Positions 49,801 through 61,182 of a DNA stretch of 64,000 nt are shown piece by piece. Both the position numbers and the translations under genes were made by a program. The stretch is from Microbacterium horticulturae. Its GTDB lineage: Bacteria; Actinomycetota; Actinomycetes; Actinomycetales; Microbacteriaceae. The stretch's first letter is position 1. Each line of letters begins with the position of its first letter. Where the stretch lies: contig NZ_CP119108.1 of the NCBI RefSeq assembly GCF_029094505.1, positions 1,674,001 to 1,738,000 on the forward strand. Reading direction: 5' to 3'. Under the pieces are notes generated by a model. That model was given only the letters and a program-made list of their open reading frames with translations, was not told the DNA's origin and did no database searches.

Positions 49801-50175
49801 ACCGAGTACCTCGACGGCTCGACGCGCCGCCGCGCCGACGTGATCGACGCCTTCCGCCAGGGCGAGGCGCCCGTGTTCCTCATCAGCCTGAAGGCGGGCG
49901 GGTTCGGCCTCACCCTCACCGAGGCCGACTACGTCTTCCTCCTCGATCCATGGTGGAACCCGGCAGCCGAGGCTCAGGCCGTCGACCGCACGCACCGCAT
50001 CGGGCAGACCCGCAGCGTGTTCGTGTACCGGATGATCGCGACCGGCACGATCGAGGAGAAGGTTCTGGCGCTGCAGCAGCGCAAGGCGCGCCTTTTCCGC
50101 TCCGTCATGGACGACGACGATCTGTTCGCGAAGGCGCTGTCGGCAGACGACATCCGCGGCCTGTTCGAGGACTGA
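46828..50175 (+). CDS. SWIM zinc-finger SNF2-family helicase
   Basis: An 1115-residue DEAD/H-box translocase. The SWIM zinc finger (C86, C88, C94, H96 in CSCPMQAGCKH) is at the N-terminus, a long middle domain follows (about 130-640), then the SNF2 ATPase: Walker A ADDMGLGKTLQT near 670, DEAQ box near 769, TGTPMENTLAEL, and the C-terminal helicase lobe with LVFSQFTSFLQLA, LKAGGFGLTLTEADYVFLLDPWWNPAAE and DRTHRIGQ. These are the standard bacterial SNF2 motifs (RapA/HepA relatives). It likely remodels protein-DNA complexes or aids repair. Starts GTG 46828, ATG 46849 and ATG 46858 are all possible. Confidence 0.92.
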   Translation: MSDAPAKMEAMPALHLDPDDIRRRAEGYGFERGVTYFRTGAVRHVSWEEDAGVLTGIVDGSRSATYRTRVQLDFARPGSPIVSTACSCPMQAGCKHVVATLLAWNAQTMGATLPPASAPPAPVPIVIPPVETGPVPSPRNSAREPTWRSILAPAPRLHGTRSLALGVELRQRAARGHSRWAPARWVTATARSLATAPVGPEELSLSLRPLERSASTGRWIKGQMSWDALRRTGVGYDARQVAWLRELHSIARAPWSFGGYANTGDWITLDEVTSSLLWPHLAGAAAHEIELVPTVKSQTVRLAASGEVTVRIAPVAAALTLTTQLSIDGAVVEPDGVRAIGDTGVYAYASHRSQVEITLAPAALSDSVRALLQTREGIVVPAAEREQFLREGYPKLVRHAPVMTEDVALPEPEPTRLELMVRFRPRDTIDYVLEWIYPGGVQYPYGWDDAPERDADGERPLRAAVTDAWSEAAASGTLLDIEAAEFIATVLPRLREIDHLQVVTKGKQRTYRELEGDPEIAVSTVESTDPDWFDLGVMVTIDGRHIPFQPLFSALARRQGKLLLSDGGYFSLKHPALDRLRELIEESAELNEWETAPRINRYQTALWADFEDLADVSEPAVSWRATAEGLRDVAQVEQTTLPTALHAELRPYQKAGYDWLAFLWRHRLGGILADDMGLGKTLQTLALIAHTREAGEQRPVLVVAPTSVLATWRDEASRFAPDLNVAVVDATRSRRGALPDDLDVVITSYTLLRLDEDEFAARDWALVVLDEAQFVKNPATKLHKAVKSLRADAVFALTGTPMENTLAELWALLSLTAPGLFPSARRFREEYVGPIEKGKVPENQEGGPYRAARLKRLRHRIRPLMLRRTKELVAADLPAKQEQQLWVELAPAHRALYDTVLQRERQKVLGLLEDLDRNRFIVFRSLTLLRMLALAPVLVDPAHARIPSAKLDDLVEQIAELAAEGHRCLVFSQFTSFLQLAAERLDAAGIATEYLDGSTRRRADVIDAFRQGEAPVFLISLKAGGFGLTLTEADYVFLLDPWWNPAAEAQAVDRTHRIGQTRSVFVYRMIATGTIEEKVLALQQRKARLFRSVMDDDDLFAKALSADDIRGLFED

Positions 50176-50216
50176 TACTCCCGGCGTTGCCAGGGTCGGG
50201 CACAGGAGGCGCCGCG

Positions 50217-50222
50217 TAGAAT
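50217..50222 (+). promoter_or_regulatory. -10 box of namH (TAGAAT)
   Basis: TAGAAT lies 28 nt upstream of the namH ATG, which also has a strong CAGGAGGAG ribosome-binding site. Confidence 0.4.
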
Positions 50223-50250
50223 CGGGGAGCCATCGATCAGGAGGAGTTCC

Positions 50251-51819
50251 ATGCGGATCACCGGGCTCGGCCACGCCGGGATGTTCATCGAGACCGCCGG
50301 CGGCAGCATCATCTGCGACCCGGTCATCGGTCCGAGCTTCTACGGAGCGTGGTTCCCGTTCCCCGACAACCGCGGCCTCGACTGGGAGCGCTTCGGCAAG
50401 GCCGACTTCCTGTACATCTCGCACCGGCACCGTGACCACTTCGACCCGCGGCTCATGGAACGGTACATCCGCAAAGACATCCGGGTGCTCCTGCCCGAGT
50501 ACGCCACCGATGACCTCGAAGACGACATCCGCAAGCTCGGCTACACGAACATCATCTACACCGAGGCCGGGGTGCCGCTCGAGTTCGGCGACCTGAAGCT
50601 CATGGTCACGCCGCTGCGCGCGCCCAGCGATGGACCGATCGGCGACTCGTCGCTGTCCGTGGACGACGGCACCGCCAGCATCCTGAACCAGAACGACTCG
50701 CACCCGCTCGACCTGGAGAAGCTGCTGAGCTTCTCGAAGCCCGACGCCTACTTCACCCAGACCTCCGGCGCCATCTGGTGGCCGATGGTCTACGACCTGC
50801 CGCAGGACGCGAAGCAGAACTTCGCGCGGCTCAAGCGCGACGCGCAGAACAAGCGCGCGATGTACTACATCGAGAAGGTCGACGCCGAGCACGTCTTCCC
50901 GATGGCCGGGCCGCCGATGTTCCTTCGCGACGACCTTTTCCGGTTCAACGGGTGGGGCGAAGAGGATGACTCGATCTTCACCGATCAGGCGCAGTTCCTC
51001 GAGCACATGGCCGAGCAGCGGCCGGAGCAGAAGGGATACCTGTTCGTGCCGGGCACACAGGTCGACCTGAACCACGGTGAGATCGAGATCTCGCAGACGC
51101 TGTACACCGATGAGGAGATCGACCGCGTCTTCGGCGACAAGTGGAACTATCTGGAGGAGCAGCGCGCGTCGCGTCAGCAGGAGCTGCGCGATGAAGAGGC
51201 CTCGCGCGCCGCTGTCTTGCCGCCCGCCGAGATGCTCGTGGAACTGAAGGCCTGGTGGGAGCCGATGCTGCGCAAGTCGCGCACGATCCGGTTGGGCGTC
51301 GGGGGACCGGTGCGCATGACGATCGGCGATCTCGACCTCGTCGTCGACTTCCCGAAGGCGAAGGTGCGCGAGTATGCGGGGGAGGACTGCGAGTTCTGGT
51401 ACACGATCCCCGCCGACCTCGTCTCGACGAACATCCGCGACCACGAGATCGACTGGTCGAACTCCATCTTCCTGTCGCTGCAGTTCAGCGCGGGACGCAA
51501 GGGCAAGTTCAACGAGTTCATCTACACGTTCTTCAAGTGCCTGTCGGCTGACCGCATCGAGTACGTGGAGAACTGGTACTCGGAGCAGGCCGACACCAGC
51601 GAGGACGTGCAGCTCGAGGACTGGATGGTGCAGCGCCGCTGTCCGCACCTGCGCGCGGACCTGTCGAAGACGGGCAAGATCGAGGACGGCGTGCTCACCT
51701 GCAGCATGCACGACTGGAAATGGGACCTCGCCACCGGGCGTTGCCTCACGACCCAGGGGCACCCGATCCGGGCTGAGCAGTGCCCGGTGACCGAAGAGGC
51801 GCTGCGTCCCGCCGGCTGA
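50251..51819 (+). CDS. namH: NamH-type UDP-N-acetylmuramate hydroxylase (MBL fold plus Rieske)
   Basis: A 522-residue two-domain oxygenase. The N-terminal metallo-beta-lactamase-like domain has HRHRDH (H58, H60, D62, H63). The C-terminal Rieske [2Fe-2S] site has CPH (C464, H466) and CSMH (C484, H487). This architecture and length match the mycobacterial NamH (Rv3818-type) and the related CMP-sialic acid hydroxylase, which turn N-acetyl into N-glycolyl. The product, N-glycolylmuramic acid, is the peptidoglycan acyl type described for Microbacterium. Membrane segments are absent, so it acts on the cytoplasmic UDP precursor. The specific substrate is inferred from the family and the genus trait. 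Confidence 0.78.
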   Translation: MRITGLGHAGMFIETAGGSIICDPVIGPSFYGAWFPFPDNRGLDWERFGKADFLYISHRHRDHFDPRLMERYIRKDIRVLLPEYATDDLEDDIRKLGYTNIIYTEAGVPLEFGDLKLMVTPLRAPSDGPIGDSSLSVDDGTASILNQNDSHPLDLEKLLSFSKPDAYFTQTSGAIWWPMVYDLPQDAKQNFARLKRDAQNKRAMYYIEKVDAEHVFPMAGPPMFLRDDLFRFNGWGEEDDSIFTDQAQFLEHMAEQRPEQKGYLFVPGTQVDLNHGEIEISQTLYTDEEIDRVFGDKWNYLEEQRASRQQELRDEEASRAAVLPPAEMLVELKAWWEPMLRKSRTIRLGVGGPVRMTIGDLDLVVDFPKAKVREYAGEDCEFWYTIPADLVSTNIRDHEIDWSNSIFLSLQFSAGRKGKFNEFIYTFFKCLSADRIEYVENWYSEQADTSEDVQLEDWMVQRRCPHLRADLSKTGKIEDGVLTCSMHDWKWDLATGRCLTTQGHPIRAEQCPVTEEALRPAG

Positions 51820-51829
51820 TCTCCTGCCT

Positions 51830-51854
51830 GTACCACTTGCAGCTGTGGTGGTAC
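51830..51854. promoter_or_regulatory. Operator-like inverted repeat of the vapBC-type pair
   Basis: Perfect 7-bp arms GTACCAC (51830-51836) and GTGGTAC (51848-51854) lie over the promoter, directly before the antitoxin gene, the usual place for antitoxin autoregulation. Confidence 0.6.
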
Positions 51855-51857
51855 TCT
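51852..51857 (+). promoter_or_regulatory. -10 box of the toxin-antitoxin operon (TACTCT)
   Basis: TACTCT ends 6 nt before the antitoxin ATG at 51864 and overlaps the right arm of the inverted repeat. Confidence 0.45.
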
Positions 51858-51863
51858 GACGAC

Positions 51864-52127
51864 ATGGCGACCACACTTCCACGCATTCAGGTGACGCAGA
51901 CGCCTGAGCTGGCTGCGGGGCTCGAACTCGCGGCGAAGGAGTGGCCGGGGGCATCCCGGTCTGAGCTCGTCGCGCGACTGGCCGAGGCCGGCACCGAGAC
52001 TCTGGCGGCACGTCGTGCCGAGCGTCGTGCCCAGCGCCGAAAGGTGCTCGACGAGACCAGAGGCAAGTATGCGAGTGTGTACCCGCCCGGCTATCTGGAA
52101 GAGCTTCGTGAGGACTGGCCAGAGTGA
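51864..52127 (+). CDS. Antitoxin of a VapBC-type module
   Basis: An 87-residue protein. The N-terminal RIQVTQTPELAAGLELAA stretch with ASRSELVARLAEAG suggests a ribbon-helix-helix DNA-binding domain. The C-terminal half is basic then acidic and ends YPPGYLEELREDWPE, typical of a toxin-wrapping tail. It is followed by a PIN toxin with 4-bp overlap (GTGA). The mRNA appears leaderless. Confidence 0.8.
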   Translation: MATTLPRIQVTQTPELAAGLELAAKEWPGASRSELVARLAEAGTETLAARRAERRAQRRKVLDETRGKYASVYPPGYLEELREDWPE

Positions 52128-52504
52128 TCGTCCTCGATGCGAATGTACTCGTTTCCTATTGGGGCGCTGGCGACGCACACACGGAGATGGCGGGCGAAAT
52201 CCTTGACACCGAAGAGGAGCTCGTCCTGCATCCTGTGACGCTGGCCGAGACGCTCGTGGGCCCCACTCGGGCGAACATCGTGGATGACGCTCTGGCAGAC
52301 ATCGCACGGCTCGGTGTCGAGAGACATCGCGTGACCCTCGACGAACCGCTGCGTGCCGCCCGGCTGCGGGCGACGACACGGCTGAAGCTCCCGGATGTGT
52401 ACGTGCTCGCCACGGCGATCGAACTCGACGCCACACTGGCGACCTTCGACGAGAAGCTGGCCGCGGCGGCGCGAGCACATGATGTCGCTGTCCAGGGTGT
52501 GTGA
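52124..52504 (+). CDS. PIN-domain toxin (VapC-like ribonuclease)
   Basis: A 126-residue PIN domain. The acidic Mg2+-binding residues are visible: VLDANVLVSYW (Asp5), the Glu in LAETLVG near 42, the Asp of LKLPDVYVLATAI near 90 and the Asp of ATFDEKL near 108. VapC-type toxins cleave tRNA or rRNA when the antitoxin is lost. GTG 52124 overlaps the antitoxin stop, so the pair is translationally coupled. Confidence 0.85.
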   Translation: MIVLDANVLVSYWGAGDAHTEMAGEILDTEEELVLHPVTLAETLVGPTRANIVDDALADIARLGVERHRVTLDEPLRAARLRATTRLKLPDVYVLATAIELDATLATFDEKLAAAARAHDVAVQGV

Positions 52505-52529
52505 CGGCCACCCGATACACTGGTCAGAG

Positions 52530-52575
52530 CAAGCAACCTTTAACACCGTCCTGTGAGGCGGAGAAGGGAGCGACG
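52530..52575 (+). promoter_or_regulatory. PyrR RNA-binding hairpin upstream of pyrR
   Basis: The leader AAGCAACCTTTAACACCG-type segment is followed by a hairpin CCGTCC-TGTGA-GGCGG at 52546-52561 just before GAAGGGAG, the ribosome-binding site. In actinobacteria PyrR binds such a hairpin at the site and blocks translation of pyrR when UMP is high. The -10 box TACACT lies at 52516-52521. Confidence 0.65.
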
Positions 52576-53121
52576 ATGAGCACGCGCACCGAGCTGCCAC
52601 GCGTCGTCTTACAGAGCGCTGATATCCAACGCGCACTGCGAAGGATCTCGCACGAGATCCTCGAATCCAACAGGGGCGCGGATGACCTGGTCATCCTCGG
52701 CATCCCGACCCGCGGCGTGAATCTGGCACAGCGCCTTGCCGCGCTCGTCACCCAGGTGAGCGGTACCGAGGTGCCCGTCGGCGCGCTCGACGTCACGATG
52801 TACCGTGACGATCTGCACCGGCATCCCACCCGCACTCCGCAGCCCACGCAGATTCCGCCCGGCGGTATCGACGGCAAGACCGTCGTCCTCGTCGACGACG
52901 TGCTGTTCTCGGGCCGCAGCATTCGCGCCGCACTCGACGCCCTGCAAGACATCGGCCGGCCCGCCGCGGTGCGGCTGGCGATCCTCGTGGACCGCGGCCA
53001 CCGAGAATTGCCGATCCGCCCCGACTTCGTCGGCAAGAACCTGCCGAGCGCCAGCGACGAGCGCGTCAACGTGCACGTGGCCGAGGTCGACGGCACCGAC
53101 GAGGTGACCATCGAATCATGA
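52576..53121 (+). CDS. pyrR: Bifunctional PyrR regulator / uracil phosphoribosyltransferase
   Basis: A 181-residue UMP-sensing RNA-binding protein. The PRPP loop is [18 protein letters not shown], and [11 protein letters not shown] and MYRDDLHR are family blocks. It controls the operon through the leader hairpin and can also make UMP from uracil. ATG 52576 follows GAAGGGAG. The stop overlaps pyrB (ATGA). Confidence 0.95.
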   Translation: MSTRTELPRVVLQSADIQRALRRISHEILESNRGADDLVILGIPTRGVNLAQRLAALVTQVSGTEVPVGALDVTMYRDDLHRHPTRTPQPTQIPPGGIDGKTVVLVDDVLFSGRSIRAALDALQDIGRPAAVRLAILVDRGHRELPIRPDFVGKNLPSASDERVNVHVAEVDGTDEVTIES

Positions 53122-54107
53122 GGCATCTGCTCGACACCAAGACGCTCTCGCGCGAGGACGCCCTGCAGATCCTCGACGTCGCCGAAGACATGGGCGACAC
53201 CCAGCGCCGCGAGGTCAAGAAGCTGCCCACTTTGCGCGGCAAGACCGTGGTGAATCTCTTCTTCGAGGACTCGACGCGTACCCGCATCTCGTTCGAGGCC
53301 GCCGCCAAGCGCCTGTCGGCCGACGTCATCAACTTCTCGGCGAAGGGCTCGTCGGTCTCCAAGGGCGAGTCGCTGCAAGACACCGCGCAGACTCTGCAGG
53401 CCATGGCCGCCGATGCCGTCGTCATCCGGCACAGCGCGTCGGGTGCCCCGCGGACGCTCGCCACCAGCGGATGGATCAGCGCCGGTGTGGTCAACGCCGG
53501 CGACGGCACGCACGAGCACCCCACTCAGGCGCTGCTGGATGCCTTCACGATGCGCAAGCGCCGCTACGGCGCCGACAGTAGAGGGCGCGACCTCGAAGGG
53601 CTGCGCGTCACGATCGTCGGTGACATCCTGCACTCGCGGGTCGCCCGCTCGAACGTCTGGCTGCTGCACACCCTGGGCGCCCAGGTCACGCTCGTGGCTC
53701 CGCCGACGCTGATCCCGCAGGATGTCACGGCGTGGCCTGCCCGCGTCGGTTACGACCTCGACGAGGCCATCGCCGACGCTCCCGACGCGCTGATGATGCT
53801 GCGGATCCAGGCTGAGCGCATGAACGCGTCGTATTTCCCCACCGAACGGGAGTATTCGCGGTGCTGGGGACTCGACCCTGAGCGCTTCGCCGCGCTGCCG
53901 CGGAGTACGATGGTCATGCATCCCGGTCCGATGAACCGGGGCTTGGAGATCTGCGCGGAAGCGGCGGACTCGCCCCGGTCGACCGTACTCGATCAGGTGA
54001 CCAACGGGGTGTCCGTGCGCATGGCGGCGCTCTACCTGCTGCTGGCGGGGGAGCGGCCCGCGCCTGTGGACCATGACAGCGACGCGAAGAAGGAGGACGC
54101 ACGATGA
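53118..54107 (+). CDS. pyrB: Aspartate carbamoyltransferase catalytic subunit
   Basis: A 329-residue enzyme committing carbamoyl phosphate and aspartate to pyrimidines. Carbamoyl phosphate motif STRTR ([12 protein letters not shown]), [12 protein letters not shown], and the loop MHPGPMNRG are present. No regulatory subunit PyrI gene lies nearby, as is usual for actinobacteria. It overlaps pyrC by 4 bp. Confidence 0.96.
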   Translation: MRHLLDTKTLSREDALQILDVAEDMGDTQRREVKKLPTLRGKTVVNLFFEDSTRTRISFEAAAKRLSADVINFSAKGSSVSKGESLQDTAQTLQAMAADAVVIRHSASGAPRTLATSGWISAGVVNAGDGTHEHPTQALLDAFTMRKRRYGADSRGRDLEGLRVTIVGDILHSRVARSNVWLLHTLGAQVTLVAPPTLIPQDVTAWPARVGYDLDEAIADAPDALMMLRIQAERMNASYFPTEREYSRCWGLDPERFAALPRSTMVMHPGPMNRGLEICAEAADSPRSTVLDQVTNGVSVRMAALYLLLAGERPAPVDHDSDAKKEDAR

Positions 54108-55408
54108 CCGAGAGCCTCCTGTTCCGTGGAGCGACGCTGGAAGGTCGCGAGACCGCCGACATCCTCGTCGCAGACGGTCGGATCGCCGAGGTCGGCACCG
54201 GGCTGAGCGATGCCGGGGCGCGCGTCATCGACGCCGCAGGGCTCATCGCCCTGCCCGGCCTGGTCGATCTGCACACCCACCTGCGCGAGCCCGGGTACGA
54301 GGCATCCGAAACCGTCCTCACCGGCTCGCGTGCCGCCGCGGCCGGCGGGTACACCGCGGTGTTCGCGATGCCCAACACCTCGCCGGTCGCCGACACCGCG
54401 GGCGTCGTCGAACAGGAGCTCGCGCTCGGCGAGGCCGCGGGCCTGGTCAGCGTGCAGCCGATCGGCGCGGTCACCGTCGGGCAGAAGGGCGAGCGGCTCG
54501 CCGAGATCGGCGCCATGGCGGCCTCCCGCGCTCGTGTGCGGGTGTTCAGCGACGACGGCTTCTGCGTCTGGGACCCGCTCATCATGCGCCGCGCGCTCGA
54601 GTACGTGAAGGCGTTCGACGGCGTCATCGCGCAGCACGCGCAGGATCCCCGCCTGACCGAGGGCGCCCAGATGAACGAGGGGACCGTCTCAGCAGAGCTC
54701 GGCCTTGCCGGCTGGCCCGCGATGGCCGAGGAGTCGATCATCGCCCGCGATGTGCTGCTGGCCGAGCACGTCGGCTCGCGCCTGCACGTGTGCCACCTGT
54801 CGACGGCCGGATCGGTCGACCTCATCCGGTGGGCGAAGAAGCGCGGCGTCGACGTGACGGCCGAGGTCACCCCGCATCACCTGCTGCTGACCGAGGACCT
54901 CGTACGCGGCTACGACGCGCGCTTCAAGGTCAACCCGCCGCTACGGCGCGACGAAGACGTGCAGGCGGTCCGCGAGGGCCTCGCCGACGGCACGATCGAC
55001 ATCGTCGCCACCGATCATGCCCCGCACCCCGCCGAGGCGAAGTCGTGCGAGTGGCAGGCCGCAGCCAACGGCATGGTGGGCCTCGAGTCGGCGCTGCGCG
55101 TCGTGCACGCGGCGATGGTTCAGACCGGGATGCTGGGCTGGGCCGATGTCGCACGCGTGATGTCGCGCACTCCGGCGCAGATCGGCCGGCTGGCCGGTCA
55201 CGGTCGCCCGATCGCCGCAGGCGAGCCTGCCGAGCTCACGTTCTACGACGTGGCGGCGGGTTCGGTGTTCGAACGCTCCGATCTGCGGGGCCGCAGCGTG
55301 AACTCCCCGTACCTGGGCCGTGAATTGCCCGGTTCGGTGCGCTGGACCGTGCACGCGGGACGGCTCACCGTCGCCGACGGCGCAGTGAACGAGGAGGTAC
55401 CGGCATGA
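54104..55408 (+). CDS. pyrC: Dihydroorotase
   Basis: A 434-residue class I dihydroorotase of the amidohydrolase superfamily. [10 protein letters not shown] gives the HxH metal site and Arg, then H in IAQHAQDP and [11 protein letters not shown], and the catalytic Asp in VATDHAPH. It cyclises carbamoyl-aspartate. It overlaps both neighbours by 4 bp. Confidence 0.96.
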   Translation: MTESLLFRGATLEGRETADILVADGRIAEVGTGLSDAGARVIDAAGLIALPGLVDLHTHLREPGYEASETVLTGSRAAAAGGYTAVFAMPNTSPVADTAGVVEQELALGEAAGLVSVQPIGAVTVGQKGERLAEIGAMAASRARVRVFSDDGFCVWDPLIMRRALEYVKAFDGVIAQHAQDPRLTEGAQMNEGTVSAELGLAGWPAMAEESIIARDVLLAEHVGSRLHVCHLSTAGSVDLIRWAKKRGVDVTAEVTPHHLLLTEDLVRGYDARFKVNPPLRRDEDVQAVREGLADGTIDIVATDHAPHPAEAKSCEWQAAANGMVGLESALRVVHAAMVQTGMLGWADVARVMSRTPAQIGRLAGHGRPIAAGEPAELTFYDVAAGSVFERSDLRGRSVNSPYLGRELPGSVRWTVHAGRLTVADGAVNEEVPA

Positions 55409-55914
55409 CCCGTGAGGGCGCCCTGCTCATCATGATCGCGATAGCAGTCGTGCTGCTCGGGCTCATGGCGTGGGGCTGGTACCGACGAACGAAGCGCGAC
55501 GCGGAGCCGCTGACCGCCGTCCGCGACCTGCCTGCGGGCACGTCCGTGATCGCGGGCTACGACGGCCTCTACGTCGCGACCACCCGGCACGGCGAGCCGC
55601 TCGAGCGGATCGCCGCCCCCGGGCTCGGTTTCCGCTCTCGCGCCGACATCACGATCGCCACCGCCGGCATCGCCCTCGACATCCCGGGGCAGCAGCGTCT
55701 GGTCATTCCTGCCGAGCGCATCACGGCCGTCGCCCTCGCGACGGTCGCCATCGACCGCGTCGTCGAGAAGGACGGGCTCGTCTGCGTCAGCTGGCGCACC
55801 GACCCGGGCACGACCGTCGACACCTATCTTCGGGCTCGCGATGCCTCGTCCGCCGCACTGGTCGACAGCATCCGCCCGCTCATCCACGATTCCCGGACAG
55901 GATCCGCCGCATGA
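55405..55914 (+). CDS. Membrane-anchored PH-like domain protein of the pyrimidine operon
   Basis: A 169-residue protein with one N-terminal TM helix (about 6-25, [20 protein letters not shown]) and a beta-rich cytoplasmic domain resembling the bacterial PH fold. It overlaps pyrC and carA by 4 bp each, so it is fully embedded in the operon. The same slot is occupied in other actinobacteria. The function is unknown; a membrane link for pyrimidine enzymes is only a guess. Confidence 0.7.
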   Translation: MTREGALLIMIAIAVVLLGLMAWGWYRRTKRDAEPLTAVRDLPAGTSVIAGYDGLYVATTRHGEPLERIAAPGLGFRSRADITIATAGIALDIPGQQRLVIPAERITAVALATVAIDRVVEKDGLVCVSWRTDPGTTVDTYLRARDASSAALVDSIRPLIHDSRTGSAA

Positions 55915-57064
55915 CCCTCACCACCGACCCCGCCGTCCTCGTTCTCGAAGACGGCACCCGCCACCGCGGCCGCGCCTACGGCGCCCGCGGCACCACCCTC
56001 GGCGAAGTCGTCTTCTCCACCGGCATGACCGGCTACCAGGAGACCCTCACCGACCCGTCGTACGCCGGCCAGATCGTGCTGCAGACCGCACCGCACATCG
56101 GCAACACCGGCATGAACGACGAAGACCCCGAGTCGCGCCGCATCTGGGTGGCCGGCTACATCGTGCGCGACCCCTCTCGCGTCGTGTCGAACTGGCGCGC
56201 GAACACCTCGCTGGACGCCGCTCTCGACCAGGAGGGCATCATCGGCATCAGCGGCGTCGACACGCGCGCCGTCACCCGCCACATCCGCTCCGCCGGCAGC
56301 ATGCGCGGCGGCATCTTCTCGGGTGATGCCGCATCGCTCGATGCCGATGAGCAGCTGCGCATCGTCCGCGAAGCCCCGCAGATGGCCGGCCAGAACCTCT
56401 CGGCGCAGGTGTCGGTGGATGCCGTGACCGTCGTGCCCGCGCGCGGCGAGCGCATCGGCAGCGTCGCGCTCATCGACCTGGGCATCAAGCAGGCGAGCAT
56501 CGAGAACCTCGCGAACCGCGGGTTCGACGTGCATGTGCTGCCGCACGACGCCACCTACGAGCAGGTCCGCGACTCCGGCGTCGACGCGGTGTTCTACTCG
56601 AACGGCCCCGGCGACCCGGCCACGGCCGACGAGCAGGTGACCCTGCTGCGCCGCGTGCTCGACGATCGCACGCCGTTCTTCGGCATCTGCTTCGGCAACC
56701 AGCTGCTCGGTCGCGCACTCGGCTTCGGCACCTACAAGCTGCCGTTCGGCCACCGCGGCATCAACCAGCCGGTGCTCGACAAGCAGACCGGTCGTGTCGA
56801 GATCACCGCGCACAACCACGGGTTCGCCGTCGACGCGCCCACAGACGGCGCCGTCGAGAGCCCGGCCGGCTACGGCCGCGTCGAGGTCAGTCACGTCGAC
56901 CTCAACGACAACGTCGTGGAGGGCCTGCGTGCCCTCGACATCCCGGCCTTCTCGGTGCAGTACCACCCCGAGGCCGCCGGCGGACCACACGACGCCAACT
57001 ACCTCTTCGACCGCTTCCGCGACATGGTCATCGCGCACATCGACTCCCAGAAGGCAGGCAACTG

Positions 57065-57065
<1 letters not shown>
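55911..57065 (+). CDS. carA: Carbamoyl phosphate synthase small subunit
   Basis: A 384-residue glutaminase subunit supplying ammonia to CarB. The N-terminal domain has [20 protein letters not shown], and the class I amidotransferase has the catalytic Cys in [12 protein letters not shown] and His/Glu in QYHPEA. Start ATG 55911 overlaps the PH gene; TGATG overlaps carB. Confidence 0.97.
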
Positions 57066-60354
<3,289 letters not shown>

Positions 60355-60358
<4 letters not shown>

Positions 60359-61179
60359 CGAGCTTCGGCGAACGGCTGCAGACTGCAGTCGCCAGCCGCG
60401 GACGGCTGTGCGTCGGCATCGATCCGCACGCCGAGCTCCTGGAGGCGTGGGGGCTGGATGCCACCGCCGCCGGCGCCCGCGAGCTCGGGCTGCGGGCGGT
60501 CGAGGCCGCGGCCGGCCGGGTCGCGGTGGTCAAGCCGCAGGTGGCGTTCTTCGAACGACACGGCGCGGCCGGGTTCTCCGCGCTGGAGGACGTGATGCGG
60601 GCGGCACGAGACGCCGGTCTCCTGGTGATCGCCGATGCCAAGCGCGGTGACATCGGGTCGACCATGCGTGCGTATGCCGAGGCGTGGCTCACACCTGGGT
60701 CGCCGCTCGAGGCCGACGCGCTCACGGTGAGCCCGTACCTGGGTGCCGCCGGCCTTGCCGCCACGGCGCAGCTGGCCGCCCGGCACGGCAAGGGCCTGTT
60801 CGTGCTCGCTGCCACCAGCAACCCGGAGGGCGCCGCCGTTCAGCGGTCGACGATCGCATCCGGCGTGCCGCTGGCGGCCGACATCGCCGCGCGGGTGCGA
60901 GACTGGGATGCGGCAGCTCCCGGCTGGCACGCGTTCGGCGTCGTCATCGGTGCGACCGTGGCCCGTGCCGACTTCGGCCTGACCGACGACCTGCTGCGCG
61001 ACGTTCCGGTGCTCGCTCCCGGCTTCGGCGCGCAGGGCGCCCGGCTGGCCGACGCGGCCGGACTGTTCGGTGCTCTCGCACCGCATGTGCTCGCGAGTGC
61101 GAGCCGCAGCATCCTCTCCGCCGGTCCTGCGGGACTGGCGCAAGCCATCGATAACCATGTGAGCGAGTTGGAGGCCTGA
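60355..61179 (+). CDS. pyrF: Orotidine 5'-phosphate decarboxylase (type 2)
   Basis: A 274-residue decarboxylase making UMP. The catalytic [18 protein letters not shown] is the type 2 pattern found in mycobacteria and relatives, with [10 protein letters not shown] and the phosphate-binding [13 protein letters not shown] 60355 lies in the carB stop. pyrE and pyrD are not in the window. Confidence 0.96.
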
Positions 61180-61182
61180 TCC

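Noticed and set aside
48691..52011. 1106-codon minus-strand open frame opposite the SNF2 helicase and namH
   Set aside because: Shadow frame caused by high G+C; the plus strand carries two full, motif-bearing genes.
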